A stretch of 64,000 nucleotides of DNA from Nymphaea colorata (lineage: Eukaryota; Streptophyta; Magnoliopsida; Nymphaeales; Nymphaeaceae): contig NC_045141.1 in NCBI RefSeq assembly GCF_008831285.2, forward strand, positions 21,792,742 through 21,856,741, given 5' to 3'. The position numbers were made by a program, and so were the translations under genes. Position 1 is the first letter of the stretch. Every line of letters starts with the position of its first letter. The notes under the pieces were generated by a model. That model ran no database searches and was not told where the DNA came from. It was given only the letters and a program-made list of their open reading frames with translations. Shown piece after piece: positions 40,846-53,014 of the stretch.

Positions 40846-40850
<5 letters not shown>

Positions 40851-41469
40851 CTGCCAACCCAGCTTTTCGCCTGTTCTTCAAAAGCTTCAAAAAGGATAGC
40901 AGTTGCGACATCTAAAACAAGAAGAGCAGGGCGTGCTTCCAATTTGTTCCTTGAGTGTTTGTGCCGGATGAATCATGAAAAGGAAGACACCTGGTCTTTC
41001 AAAATATAGAAAGAAAGAAAAGAAGAAAGAAAGGCCTCCAAAGATCGGAACGTTCACTTTCTAGTTCCCCCTTTACCTTTTCTCTTTTCATTCTTCTCTA
41101 GAATGGCTCCGCAGGCGGGAGTAATCACTGCTTTTCATATCTATCTTCAAGTATTTACTATTATGTCATGACTGTATATCTTGTCACATGAAGCATATTC
41201 ATGGCATTCACGGATCAAGGGAACACTATTAGCTACAAGCTAGTTCTCTTTTTCCAAGCCCTCTGTGTGTGTGTGTTACTCCAAAGAGATCATGATTCAT
41301 GATCAGGTTGTATCATTGCATTCACGTGCTTCCTGATACCTGCATGAAGAAGCGTATGTTGGCCAGAAACTATAGAGAAAATCATATGAAAGAGTCTTTC
41401 CTGTTCTATGCATCATTATTTTATAATTTTGTTGGTAGTCTATTTCCTGGATTCTCTACTTTTCTGCAT

Positions 41470-41473
<4 letters not shown>

Positions 41474-41502
<29 letters not shown>
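41474..41502. repeat. (GA)n microsatellite
   Basis: About 14 GA units in intergenic DNA. Confidence 0.95.
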
Positions 41503-41504
<2 letters not shown>

Positions 41505-43904
41505 ACATGTAACGAAAAGTAACGACTGTGAGGGATTTGGGAATCAATCTTTCGTGTGCTAGAGGCTATCACTACATGAATACACAGAAGTTAGATGAAC
41601 AAGGATGCTGCAATGATAGTTTGGATGATCGTGCAGACACTAGAGTTACGAAGTAAAGGAACTCCATAAGGACAACTTGATGGGCTTCAGCACGAGCAAG
41701 AGAGGGAGAGAAAGATCGATCAGAAAGTTTCGTTCCTGCTCCTAATACTAACTAGATGTTAAGATGGCGTGAACTAGATTCTATAATGATGCGGATTTCC
41801 TTTGTCTTTCTTTTCGAGAACGCCCACATATTCTGAACTGTGTGTTAGTGAATATGAACGGCATGCTGAAAGGGTCTGAAGAATCTGATCTAGAAATTCT
41901 CTTAAACACATTGATTAATCTGTCATAAGCAGACTTACGCAAACACACGAGAAAGAAGTGTGATGGCTAACCATGTGATTTTCATCACCTCTTGTTTGTA
42001 TAGCTCTAGCTTGGCATCAAATAGCTTCTCCAACTGTCACCTTTAGGACATTAATTATAAGATTCAGAACTCGAAATACTGAAAACAGCTAATGGCTCAT
42101 ATGAATGAATACATATGGAGTTATTATTAGTTTTTGAACTTTAGACTGATGGGAATCAAGTGCGCCCGCACACACCCACACAGACGCACAAACAGACACA
42201 GGGCTAGAGCAGCACTTCTGGTTGACACCATAGTCCACCAGAACATGTTTTGGGGTCATTCTTAAACCATTTACCTTCAACTATTATAAGCTGTAGAATC
42301 ATGGGAAGAAAGTAAAGCTGTAGATATTTCATGTCCTGGGAATTGATTGTTATGACGTACTGATTATGATTAACTAAAGTAACATTGTACACAAGCATGC
42401 TAAATTAATATGCATGATTAGACCAGAAATTAGTTTTGCTGCTTGATCAAAAGTATGTGTACTATATTATCTATGCAGTTCAAAAACTACAATCTCTCTC
42501 TCTCTCTCTCTCTCTTTGTCCCCTTCGCGCACACACACACACGTATACATTACACGTCCTATGCCATGGACGGCAGGGGAATATTTCCTGACTCTTCTCA
42601 TTGGACTTCTCTGATTCCATAAAAAAATTATATGCACATACCTTGCTTAATCACAAGACAGCCAATGAGAAATGTCAGAAAATATTCTATTATTCCTGAA
42701 GCTGTCCATGGGATAGAGGAATATGTACCAGAGTACTTGTGTGATTCGTTCAAATAATGAACTGTCACAAAGTAAAACCATCTTTCCACTCTCAGGGACC
42801 ACTAAATTGTAAACAAAGGACCATGGAAGAAGACCTATCATGTTTCACCTTCATTATGTATGGAGCTTATGGTTCCACTGACGCAAATCCGGTTGCTCTT
42901 AAGACGAAAAGCTATTTCTCATTAGAAGTCGAACCTCATATCCAAAGCAGGAAAATGATGATCCTGTTTTTTATTACAGGGAAGCCGGTGCCAAGGATCA
43001 GCAGTACGCTTTAACTCCACTGCTTTTCTTGCTATTGGAAGAACAGAATAGACACGATTGCATCTCGAATTCATACATCGGAACGTGAACCAAGCGTCGG
43101 TTTCTAGCTTTTCGACAATAATGATCAGATTGGTATGGTATAATTGGCAACCAAACTGAGATAAATGATTCAATAGTTAATTCTTAGTGTAATTGCATAG
43201 TCTGTGCACTAACTACACCCTATCAGGATTCCAGGATTCAAAAGCTCCAGTTTCATCGACGATGAAAACATTAAATTCGGGGACTTGATGAGGCGGCACT
43301 TATTGGCAGATAAGAGGATCGTAACTTGATCCAGCAAATTAATTAGGTCCTATAACGTTAGAAAAAAAAAAGAAAAATCATCAAATCCTTCTAGCAGCGA
43401 AACCCATCAACGGATCACCTTGGGCATGATGCAATTGTTCAACTTCGATGGGTTCAAACTGCCTTGGGATATTAAAGTGATAATGAAAATCTTCTGCTTC
43501 TGAGCATCAGACACTCAAACTTTTTGAATGAATGAACCAATGGTTATCGGCTCCGCCTTGATCGAGTACCCCATTGATGAAGGATGCAATGAACTCGCCG
43601 ACAGCACGGCCTGATCAAGGCTCAGTTGAAAGCATCGTGGCAGTCGACGAGCAGCGAGGGATTATTTGGTTACGCTGATGCATGTGAATCCCAGTTAAAT
43701 ATATATTGGAAGATTCAAGAAAACGGTTAATTTTCATATGTTTATATTAATGTCGACCTTTAAATTTTGAAACCTGACCTCAAACGTAAACCACATACTG
43801 TAAGCAGTTGGAGTCATGGGCTAGAGAAGAAGGCCTATATCGTGGCAAAGCCATCATGCCTGACCAATCAAGGTGATGCTCGGCTCGGTCGGCTGCCGGT
43901 TCCG

Positions 43905-43955
43905 CCGCTGCCGCTTCCGCCACCGCCACCGCCACCGCCACCACCACCGCGACTG
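43905..43955. repeat. CCG/CCA trinucleotide run
   Basis: Imperfect (CCGCCA)n-like repeat giving poly-Pro in one frame and Val/Ala-rich frames on the other strand. GC-rich against AT-rich surroundings. No gene context. Confidence 0.85.
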
Positions 43956-44559
43956 CAACCTTGACAGCTGGCCTTCGTGGCTGCATGCGTCCTGATCGCG
44001 TGAGATGCCCTGATGAATGACTAGAATGATGGAGGAGCAGGCCCCTATACAGGAAGGACATCCCTATAATCCATCTTCTGGACAAACAAAGACAGACTGT
44101 TATAAGGGGCGGGTTTCTGCGGAACCAAACGAGGGAACCATGATTTTATGTCAAATCTGAGTATCAGAGAGTTTTTAGAAGATGGGCATCCTTTTTTTCT
44201 TATATTTATTTCCTTTTTGCCCCAAAAGCGATCAGAGGCTAACAAGAAGAAGGGCACCATACAAGCACAAACAAATGCACCAGCACGCGGACACGTACAC
44301 TCCTTTGGAACAATTATGTCAACCCGACCTGCTTGGTTTAGAGACCTGCATCCTCTTGATCAATGTCTCGTACGAAGGCAAAATGTCGGTTATCAGCATA
44401 CCATCATTTCAGAAGCAGAGGGAGAGGGAGAGAGAGTACAGAAGTTATGAATGATTCAGACAGTCAAAAACCATGGCAACAGAGAAAGAGAGAGCGAGAG
44501 AGAGAGAGAAAGAGAGACTTGTCTATGTGCGCGATTTACTTCTAAAAACACACATGAAC

Positions 44560-44586
44560 ACCATCTTGGTCTAAGACCAAGATGGT
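44560..44586. repeat. 27-bp near-perfect palindrome
   Basis: ACCATCTTGGTCT, one central A, then AGACCAAGATGGT: 13-bp perfect arms around a single base, about 500 bp upstream of the WRKY start codon. It could be a dimeric protein-binding site or a chance cruciform. Confidence 0.7.
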
Positions 44587-44613
44587 CAAAAATGATGATA
44601 ATGCGTTCAACAT

Positions 44614-44616
<3 letters not shown>

Positions 44617-44653
<37 letters not shown>
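44617..44653. repeat. (GA)n microsatellite
   Basis: About 18 GA units, roughly 430 bp upstream of the WRKY start codon; GA tracts are frequent in plant promoter and leader regions. Confidence 0.95.
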
Positions 44654-44656
<3 letters not shown>

Positions 44657-45081
44657 GTGATGATGGGCATCCGTAAACAGTAAGACGATGGACTACATGC
44701 CTGCAAGCTTACTGTTTACACCTGCAGATCCAGAGCATGTAAAATGGCAAAAAAATTGTAAAGAAAGATAGAAATGGAAAGCTGGGAGATGAGACGACTG
44801 ACAGACGATGGGGGGGCAGAGCGACCAGAAAGAGACATAAAACCCTCCACACTTCAGCATCCACTGCCCTCTCAAAGTGTTTTCATTTGCTATTGATAGG
44901 TTAACCGGTAGCGTTAGGAAGCAACCGTCCCTTTCACTCTTTGATAAACAACAGCCACAGAAAAAGACCACCACCACCACCGGCACAAAATCTCATCCTG
45001 CACCCACTAAGCTTCTTCCAGCTGCACTCACAAATTGCACCTCCCACATCACAGACCCAAAGCAAAGGAAGAAGAAGTCAA

Positions 45082-48052
45082 ATGGATACTCAATTTGGAT
45101 GGGGAGAATTCTCCAACAACCCATTTTCAACAAGTTCAGAAGTCCGAGCAATGGATGATGATCTCGACGACTCCCCTTCCCATGCCTTCACGTTTCCTTC
45201 TCAGATTCAGAGCCATCCTCCTCAGTTCCTTGCAGGGTGTTTTCTTCCTCCAATATCTGCTGGCTTCAAGGGGAATAATAATTACATGGTGACCATGGAT
45301 GGGTTTGGTTTTGTTTATTTGTGATCACATCTGTAACATATATATGTCAACATAGTAATGGGGACTATATTATTTTCTTGGTGTATGGTGGGGTTGTTGA
45401 TCATTTTGCGTTGGATGGTGGTTTTGAACTTGAATCAGGTGGGTTGCTCGAATCAGAAGAGTGGTAATGATCACATCTTCAATGTTGGGGATGAAAATAA
45501 TTGGTGACTCTCTCTCTCTCTCTCTCTCTCTCTTAGATGACCAGCTTTAATCAAGGGTGGGTGTCTACCATCTAGATTTGAGACAAGATTGCATTTTATC
45601 AGTATGGTAGTTACTCTTTTGTTGAACAGGTCCCCCAAGAAGGAACAGATCTTGATCAAGCCGGCTTTTTGCACTGATTTTTATGTGTTTTTATGATTTA
45701 AAAACCCTAACTTTCCACTTTCAGCTTTAGCAACTGAGCTATACCTGTATCAGCTTCTCTCTCTCATTTGTCTCTCTAATTTATCTCTCCCTCTCTCTCT
45801 AACTGCACATGCGTACTGTGGATGCATACAGGTGGGGGGGCATGCCGGCTGCCGGCGAGAAGGCCGGAAACGTGAAGGTGAGAAAGAAGAAGAGAGAGCC
45901 CAGATTTTGTTTCCAAACACGGAGTGACATCGATGTGTTGGATGATGGATATAAATGGAGAAAGTATGGACAGAAAGTTGTGAAGAACAGCCTTCATCCG
46001 AGGTATGTTTCTTCTCCCTTTCTTTCCATGATGCTATGCATCCGTACCCTGGAAATGTTCAGTTCTTATCTTCATGAAGAGTGATATGTAGCCATTAGCA
46101 CACGGGTTAGATTCATGTGGCTTCTTGCTTTATCTCTGTGTCAATAGTCATCTGTTGAGCCAACTAGCCATGCACTATATATCCTATGCCTTCATGCTTC
46201 AAGTCTCTCTCTCTCTCTCTCTCAGCCCCCATAAACTGCAAATAACATGCAGTGCTCAGGGATTTATGGTTGATTGAGAGGAACTCAACCTTGCAGTTGG
46301 ATACTTCTCTTGGGGAAGCTCTGCATTTGGAGTTACTATTAGCTGTCGATCGACACCTTTACAATATCTGGACCTCATGCTTAACAAATTATTTATGATA
46401 TATTGGCTATACTTCTCATTCCACTTGAAAACAGAACGTATTATTTACAGACGATGGTGCATGGAGCATATTTTGATTGATTCAGTGATAAGATGCTCCC
46501 AACAAAAGAAATTGCCCTTTGTCATCTGTTGATAGTCTTTTAGCGTTCAAAGCTAAATGTGAAAAAGCAAGAAATGGTTATGCTAAAGAATGTCTGCAAG
46601 TTTGCTGATGATCGCTTGTATTTCTCATGGTATCATGCCTAAATGCGATGCTGACTTGATGAAAACAGTTGTAGTCAAAGCGACGAGCCATGTTCGAGAA
46701 CACGTGAATGATCACCATTTTTATTCTTACAATAGCATGAAGGTGTCAGCTCAGTTGTGACCAGAAGAAAAAAAGTTCAGTTATTTGAGAAATGGATGCA
46801 TTTTATTTCCCTGAAAGAGAACAGTGGTCTGCATGCATGTGTTCGGATAAGAGATGATTTCCTAGACCTGAATAATGAGAAAAAATAAAGAAAGTTGGAC
46901 TAAGTTATGCCGCCGCATGCAATATTCTTAGATGTTAATTCACAGGTACTGCACATTGTGTAAACCAAATGGAAATTTCTATGCAAGTCAAACTTATAAA
47001 GTGCCATCAAGTAAGTTTCTTTTCTGCACTTCTTTCTAGGGATCTGACTTGCCTGTAGAGGCAACAACCTTTCCTCTAAGTCCACAAGAGCTACAGTACT
47101 CACGAGGCAAGAAATTACTATGGCTTACGTTAAGGCATTTAAATTCAAAGAGATCAAAGAGTTTGATGCTTAAAGCAATATAATATCTTTTTACTGCAAG
47201 GCTGAAGCAATATTCAGGAGATGCACCTGGCGAGCAAGAGTAATGGTCCCAAACGAGGCTTTTTATTTAGAGACAACTAAGAACAGAGAACAAGTATGTT
47301 CTAGGCCCCACAAGTTCCGATGCATTCCAAAAACTCAATAGTCAGCAGCCTCATTATGAGAGGTAAATAAACAAATAAATAATAAGAAGGCCCTGCTCAT
47401 AATATTTTATCTCGCATTTTGTGCTTTTGATATCCATATTATATGTTTTAATTTTACCTCCCAGTCCCCACAAGTTCCAATGCATCCAGAAAACTCAATA
47501 GTTAACCTCATGATTAAAGGTAAGTAAATAAGGCCCTACTTCTAATGCATCTGATGTTTTGTGGTTTGATATAATTTATATTATATGTTTTAGTCAGAGT
47601 CCATCAAAAATCCTTTCAAGCAGTACTAATTACAGAAGTTTTACAGTACTGCATCTCTTCTCCCCATAAAACAAGTATGCATAAAAGTTTTGTGTAGCAT
47701 CATTAATAAAGTGAACAGTTTTGGAGAACCAACTGTTGCACCAATAGACGGGAAAGTGAGAAATGAAGTTAATAATATTGGTATTCTAGTTCTAAATTCA
47801 GTTTTGTTCCACCTGAAGTTATATCAGATAGTTTATCATCCAGGTTTTGCACTAATTATTTGACCTTTTTTTTTTCTTTTGTGTGGCAGGAGCTACTATC
47901 GCTGCACTCACACAAATTGCCGCGTCAAAAAGAAGATTGAAAGGCTATCAGAAGATTGCAGAATGGTGATAACAACCTATGAAGGTAGACACACACACAC
48001 TCCATGCAATGACCTTGATTCCACTAAGCATGAGTGTTTTCATTCTTTATAG
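45082..48052 (+). CDS. WRKY12: WRKY transcription factor, group IIc, WRKY12-like
   Basis: Nuclear W-box binding regulator. The first exon starts at the ATG at 45082 ([16 protein letters not shown]), and its frame is open to 45324. Exon 2 is 45832-46002 and exon 3 is 47890-48052. Exon 2 holds [20 protein letters not shown] and [16 protein letters not shown]. The intron splits the R codon before SYYRC at the position usual for group II/III WRKY domains. Exon 3 gives the C-X4-C knuckle (CTHTNC), [17 protein letters not shown] and the H-X1-H ligands (HTH), and ends ECFHSL. The exon 1 donor is unresolved: exon 2 needs a phase-2 donor. GT sites after ATGGATGG (about 45300) and after CTTGCAGG (about 45238) both fit. 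Arabidopsis WRKY12 represses secondary wall formation in pith and affects flowering; the same role here is inference. WRKY13 is a less likely alternative. Confidence 0.88.
45508..45533. repeat. (CT)n microsatellite
   Basis: About 13 CT units in the first intron of the WRKY gene. Another CT run lies at about 46204-46224 in the second intron. Confidence 0.92.
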
Positions 48053-49949
48053 AGACGCTAAGGAAGAAAACCTATTTTGAGGCTTAGGAAAAGCGGATGC
48101 TGACTTGGTGTACGTTCTTTGCTATTACTACCATTATGAAAACTCTCGACTTCTAAAACTCTCACGATCATGAAAGTTTTGTGGTTATAATAGCAACAAG
48201 TTTATATTTATATATATTATAACTCTGTTCATCATGATTTGACTGTTTTTTTTTTAAATAGCAGCAAGAAACTGCACGCGGAATGTGATAACTGCAACCT
48301 CTAGGGCATATATTTACTTAGGCCACTTGCGCAAAAGGTGGCGCCCGTAAGATCTTTGACTGCCAAAGCTCAAACCAAGAATAAGCTGTTGAAAGGATAG
48401 CATCGTTAGTGACATGGCCTTTTTTTACATGACTGAGTGCTATTTAATTAAGGTTGCGTTTGATAGCTTGGATTCTTAGATTCGAAGCTACATCTGAATG
48501 TGATAGCTTCTTAGATTCCAGACTGCATAAAAATGTGTGTTTTGAGAGATCTTCAGTTTAAATAAACTGAGAACCTAATACATGCTACATGTTAAAAGCC
48601 ATGAATTTAAGGTCGAACGGAAGAGGATCACTGTAGTGAAACAAACACAAAGGCTATTACAAATTCCTTGTCTTTCTTTTTTATTTTCTATTTTTTCCGT
48701 TTGGAAAATTGTGGGAAAACCATTGCTCAAAGGCATGAAGACTTTTAAGTGCTTCAAGATTTTTAAGCTTTGCAAAAGAGTAGCACACCTAACTTTTAGC
48801 CTTGCAGTATGATATTTCCTCTTGTGATCAGATTGAACTCTTGGGGATTTGCTTGGAATCTTTTGCTCCACGAGAAGAGCTTGACATGCAATGTTTTACT
48901 GCAAATAATATTTGGCATATATATGCACATTTAGCTTTCATGCATCAAACAAAAGAAAGTTGTAACAGCTTATAACTGTGAGTGGGTGTCAGCGGAGGAC
49001 ATACTAATGTTAACTGAACCACGATATGAGCTAAAAGAGAGAAGCCAATCTGACACTTTTTCTTCACGTTTGTTTGACATTGTGGGTGTGCTTGTGTGCA
49101 TGCGCACGCGTCTGTTCAAGGTTTGTCACTTTACTTATCATCTGTAGAGCAGAAACTAGTTGTTGCAGTATAAACTTGATTACGCATTTCTTCCCCAATG
49201 TGAAACAAATAAGGAAATTAGTTCAAAAGCAAGAGTTATGATCAATAGAATCAAGCATGTCTCTGTCATTACTGCTCTCGCTCGGCTGGAAAGAGAACGA
49301 GAACCGTGCAAGGTGCACAACCTTGAGAAAAGCTAACTCTACTTTGGCCCACTTTTATGAGTACATGTCAAGCATATATATAATACAAATATGCACAGAC
49401 CTGTACATCTGCAAGCATGATCACGGGTTGCCAGCTTAGAAGCATGGTGATTATGTCCACGATATGTTAGCATGCACATACATAACAACTCTCTCTCTCT
49501 CTCTCTCTCCACACCCACCCACCCACCCACCAACAGATCTGAATACAATTGATGTGAAACGGATTCAATTTACATATAGCATATACACTTGATAATTGAC
49601 AAGTGGAGTTTAGGTTCATTTTCCTTGATCTTACGTTGATTATCTAACACAAGCTGCATGGGGGAAGTAACCGACCCATGACCTAACTCCTAAAGGTGTG
49701 GTTGTGGTTGGTCAAACAGCTCATCAATTTTCTACATTCTTTAGTTCTAAAATTTTCTCTTTTCGTGATCCGTAGAAGAGTTGGTATTGTGTAAGAATCA
49801 ATAAGTATGACAATTGCTAGGCTACTATAGTTGTTACAAGTGCTTGGTACCATAATTGTTTATATATATATGTATATGAAAATTGAACCGCTACACAGTC
49901 TATTAACCGTTTGATCTTAAGAGATCAGTGGGTGTTTGCGTTAAAAGAA

Positions 49950-50260
49950 AAAAAGAAAAAGGAAGAAACAATAGGCGACAACCTGCCACCACCACAGAGG
50001 GGAGGCCGTCGCTTCGATGCCCAACTGCCTGTAAAAAAAAAATTGCTGCCTGAATGGTAAATTTTTTACCCAGTGCCGCCATGGACAACCAGTGGCAAAA
50101 TTTTTTTCCGTGGGGACTGGAGGGAGACCTTCGCAGTGCCGGTGATCCCTACCAACCGACACCGGCAGTCTAGGTCTGCTGGCGAGCCCTCGGCCGGGGT
50201 CGCCAGTGCCGCGATGGGGAGGCGACGGCCTCCCCATGCGGTGCTCGTCGACGTTTAATT
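49950..50260. other. GC-rich patch with composition unlike its neighbours
   Basis: About 300 bp rich in CCG/CGG motifs inside AT-rich intergenic DNA. The longest frame (minus, up to about 98 codons) begins with Pro/Arg-rich low-complexity sequence and resembles no family I know. No terminal repeats or target duplication were seen. It may be a fragment of a transposon or a captured gene piece. Confidence 0.4.
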
Positions 50261-50329
50261 TTTGTCTTAAGTTTTTCTTTTAAATGAAACGTTGAAACTT
50301 TCGATGTGCTAATGTTTGTTTCAAGTTTC

Positions 50330-50331
<2 letters not shown>

Positions 50332-50412
<81 letters not shown>
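50332..50412. repeat. (TA)n microsatellite, about 40 units
   Basis: An uninterrupted run of about 80 bp; the longest pure dinucleotide repeat in the window. Confidence 0.97.
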
Positions 50413-50413
<1 letters not shown>

Positions 50414-51146
50414 CTAGTTATTTCATTTCAATATACGTAAGTAAACATATTTTGAGGCATGCCATGTGATATATTTATCTTCTACTTTATTATTAACCAT
50501 GTAGAATTCACACGTTACTAGGTCGGCTTTCAATTTGTACTAGATATGTGCAGACACTATAATTCGAGAACAGGTTTGGCCTTGCCTCAGTCATCTGCAC
50601 ATTTATTGCCAAAGATATCAGCTTTCTCCTGTTAGATGATGCAATTTTATCGAACCATGGAAGGCTTAGATCGATTGCAGCATTGAGTTGTGCGTTATCT
50701 ATAATATCATAAGAGAGGGTAGCTAAACCTAAATCTAGGCTGTATCTAATAATAATTGTTTTTAGATAACTGACCATTATGATATCATTCAATTAATACA
50801 ATTGATCAAAACAATGTCATTGCTTTGAAACTGAAATCTCTTGAGATTAAATTCAAAATTCGCCAAGTTCACATTATAGTGCATTTAATCCAATTCCCCG
50901 GGGAGACAATTATGAAAAATCATGATGTATATTTTGAAGAAAAGACTAATAATTTGTGCTAATGAATGTCTGAAACCAATCGGTATATTAAAACAGGTAC
51001 ACATACACTAGTGAGCGATCGATGCGATGGGGTTCGATTCAGCTACAAATATCAAAACTAATGCGTGCAACCATTAATTGCCTACCCTTTGCCGCCACAT
51101 CCTTTATGTTCTTTTGTCCCTTCATTTAGCTAGGAACGCTAGCCAT

Positions 51147-51165
51147 TATCTTTAGTGGGCCTTCT

Positions 51166-51196
<31 letters not shown>

Positions 51197-51620
51197 GAGG
51201 GAGACACCAATAGTAACACAATAGTTTATTGTTGGATTGACCAAGTAGATGAACACAATTGAGGAAGTAGGCAGTTTGGTCATGGCAGGGGCAGAAGCAG
51301 GTGTGAGCAATTGCCCACGTTGACTCTCAAAAAACTTATTATTTTTATGTTGATATGTCCGAGCAATTGTTCTTATTTACATATTGGAGCCCTTTAAAAT
51401 TTTATAATTTTATACCTATCAGTTAGTGCCTCTTAGCCGGAAGTTTCGTCGAATTTCATGTAAGTAAATATTATAGATATCATAGGCTGGACAATTGGCC
51501 ACACTGTGCCTATACCTACATCACCCTTGCAAATTGGTTAAACAAAAAAAAATCTAAAATTGTTATTTACTACACTCAGTCCTGGGACATTCTTTTGTCT
51601 CATCATGTCTTAAGGCATGT
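51147..51620 (+). repeat. Left flanking direct repeat of the zinc-finger array
   Basis: It starts ATCTTTAGTGGGCCTTC, passes a CA/TA microsatellite, and continues with AACACAATAGTTTATTG, then GAGCAATTGCCCACGTTGAC, and ends in TTTTGTCTCATCATGTC. The same order of blocks, about 85-90 percent alike by eye, is found at 56226-56705 on the other side of the array, in the same orientation. It contains no gene. An internal GGCAGGGGCAGAAGCAGG block resembles the CAGGGG-headed repeats elsewhere in the window. Confidence 0.8.
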
Positions 51621-51692
51621 CCCTTGTAATGTTGAACAATATATAGTACGTAGTTACAGACTATTTGCGAAAGCGCCTTCCGTAGATAGAGC

Positions 51693-51824
51693 ATGGATGT
51701 CAAGCATGATGAAGCTACAGTTCCACCTCTAGAGACAAAGATGTACGTATGTAAAAAGTGCCATTGCCGGTTTCATTCGTTTCAAGTACTAGGCGGCCAT
51801 AATAGCCGATGCATGATGCAGTGA
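51693..51824 (+). CDS. Array unit 1, finger-1-like ORF (43 aa), open
   Basis: It encodes a single QALGGH-class finger in a 43-residue frame. Putative zinc ligands are C20, C23, H36 and C40 (C-X2-C-X12-H-X3-C), with RFHSFQVLGGH in place of the consensus SFQALGGH. A Cys replaces the usual last His, as in the other units. The upstream spacer is mostly deleted in this unit: the ATG directly follows a fragment of the minus-strand finger. No evidence of expression can be had from sequence. Confidence 0.5.
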   Translation: MDVKHDEATVPPLETKMYVCKKCHCRFHSFQVLGGHNSRCMMQ

Positions 51825-51845
51825 AATATGCAAAGGCTTCTTCGG

Positions 51846-52076
51846 CTACTTTAGGCCTTCTGCTTCTTCTTTTTCTTCACGATCATTTGCAGGTAGAGGT
51901 AGGTTAAAATCAATGTGTAGAGGCTTATTTCTGCCCACATTGTTGGTCGGCTGCATATACATTGTCATATATCCACCTAGAGCCTGGCCAGTAGGGAAAC
52001 GTCTAACGCAGATAGAGCACTCATGGATTCGGATTCCGACCTGGATACAAGTTGAGGTGGTTGTGAATGCTTGCAC
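51846..52076 (-). pseudogene. Array unit 1, finger-2/EAR-like frame, both zinc-binding His lost
   Basis: The frame reads HECSICVRRFPTGQALGGYM then TMYMQ, ending with a DFNLPLP tail. Both His ligands of the finger have become Tyr, so it cannot bind zinc as a normal C2H2 finger although the frame is open for 76 codons. No ATG precedes the finger in this frame; the first possible start is GTG, directly after an in-frame TAG. The EAR-type motif is altered to DFNLPLP. Confidence 0.6.
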
Positions 52077-52135
52077 CTATATAAGCAACTCCTAGGTAGA
52101 ACTCACAGTCTCGTCCCTTTCCATGTATCTCAAGC

Positions 52136-52252
52136 ATGGATGCCAAGCACGATGAAGCAGCAGTTCCGCCTCCAACGACGATGATATACGTGTGCAAAAA
52201 GTGCCATCATCGGTTTCGTTCGTTTCAAGCACTAGGTAGTCATAATAGCTGA
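52136..52252 (+). pseudogene. Array unit 2, finger-1-like frame, truncated before the last ligand
   Basis: It starts MDAKHDEAAVPPP and keeps YVCKKCHHRFRSFQALGSH but stops after 38 codons, just before the terminal Cys, because CGATGC has become CTGATGC. GGH is GSH. Confidence 0.6.
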
Positions 52253-52267
52253 TGCAAGATGCAGTGA

Positions 52268-52450
52268 AATGGCTTCTTCGACTACTTCACGTTTTTTGCT
52301 TCTTCTTCTACTTTACAATCACCAGCAGGTAAAGGTAGGTTAAAATCAATGTTGAGAGACTTTTTTCTGCCCACATTGTTGGTCGGCTGCTTATGTATGG
52401 TCATATGTCTACCCAGAGCCTGGCCAGTCGGAAAGCACCTTTCGTAGATA
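52268..52450 (-). pseudogene. Array unit 2, finger-2/EAR-like frame, second Cys lost
   Basis: It reads KCSIYERCFPTGQALGRHMT and ends near NIDFNLPLPAGD. The second zinc Cys is Tyr and an in-frame TAG precedes the finger. The coding trace ends at a TAG near 52286. Confidence 0.5.
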
Positions 52451-52571
52451 GAACACTTATAGATCTAGATTTTGACCCAGATACAAGTTGAGGTAGATGT
52501 CAATGATTGCACCTATATAGGCAACTCTTAAGTAGAACTCTCAATATCGTCCCTTTACATGCAATTCGAGC

Positions 52572-52703
52572 ATGGATGTCAAGCACGATGAAGCTATAGT
52601 TCTGCCTTCGATGATGAAAATGTACATATGCAAGAAATGCCATCATCGGTTTCGTTCATTTCAAGCACTAGGTGGTCATAGTAGCCGATGCAAGATGCAG
52701 TGA
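52572..52703 (+). CDS. Array unit 3, finger-1-like ORF (43 aa), open
   Basis: The frame has all four putative ligands (C20, C23, H36, C40) and an intact RFRSFQALGGHSSRCKMQ end. It matches the unit consensus closely and is among the best-preserved plus-strand copies. Its minus-strand partner (about 52720-52925) has lost frame and ligands. Confidence 0.5.
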   Translation: MDVKHDEAIVLPSMMKMYICKKCHHRFRSFQALGGHSSRCKMQ

Positions 52704-53014
52704 AATATGCAGAGGCTTCTTCGACTACTTTAGGTCTTGTGCTTCTTCTTGTTCTTCACGTTCATCAGTAGGTAGAGGTAGGTTAAGGTCAATGTGTCAA
52801 AGCTTCTTTTTGCCCATATTGTTGACCGACTGTCTGTGCAAGTTTGTATGTCTACTCAGAGCCTGATCAGTCGCGAAGCGCCTTTCGTAATTAGAGCACT
52901 CATGAATATGAATTCTGACGTATATACAAGTTGAGGTGGTTGTGAACAGTTGCACCTATATAGGCGACTCCTAGGTAGAACTCCCGGTCTCGTCCCTTTC
53001 TATGCAACTTGAGC

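Larger units (their letters stand above)
36706..45081. other. Intergenic region between ALG12 and the WRKY gene
   Basis: These two genes are transcribed away from each other, so both promoters lie in this 8.4-kb interval. It contains the dispersed repeat at 37.56 kb, a likely SINE at 40.15-40.39 kb, several GA/CT microsatellites, a CCN trinucleotide run at about 43905-43955 and a 27-bp palindrome at 44560. Open frames are short and match no family I know. A CATAAAA motif near 44836 could be the WRKY TATA element, but this is weak. Confidence 0.5.
48053..51146. other. Intergenic region between the WRKY gene and the zinc-finger array
   Basis: No supported gene. It begins with the WRKY 3' untranslated region. 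It includes a (CT)n run at about 49488-49508, a GC-rich patch at 49950-50260 (listed separately) and a long (TA)n tract at 50332-50412. Confidence 0.5.

Noticed and set aside
43767..44085. Poly-Pro (plus) and Val/Ala-rich (minus) frames
   Set aside because: Generated by the CCG/CCA trinucleotide run; no flanking coding signal.
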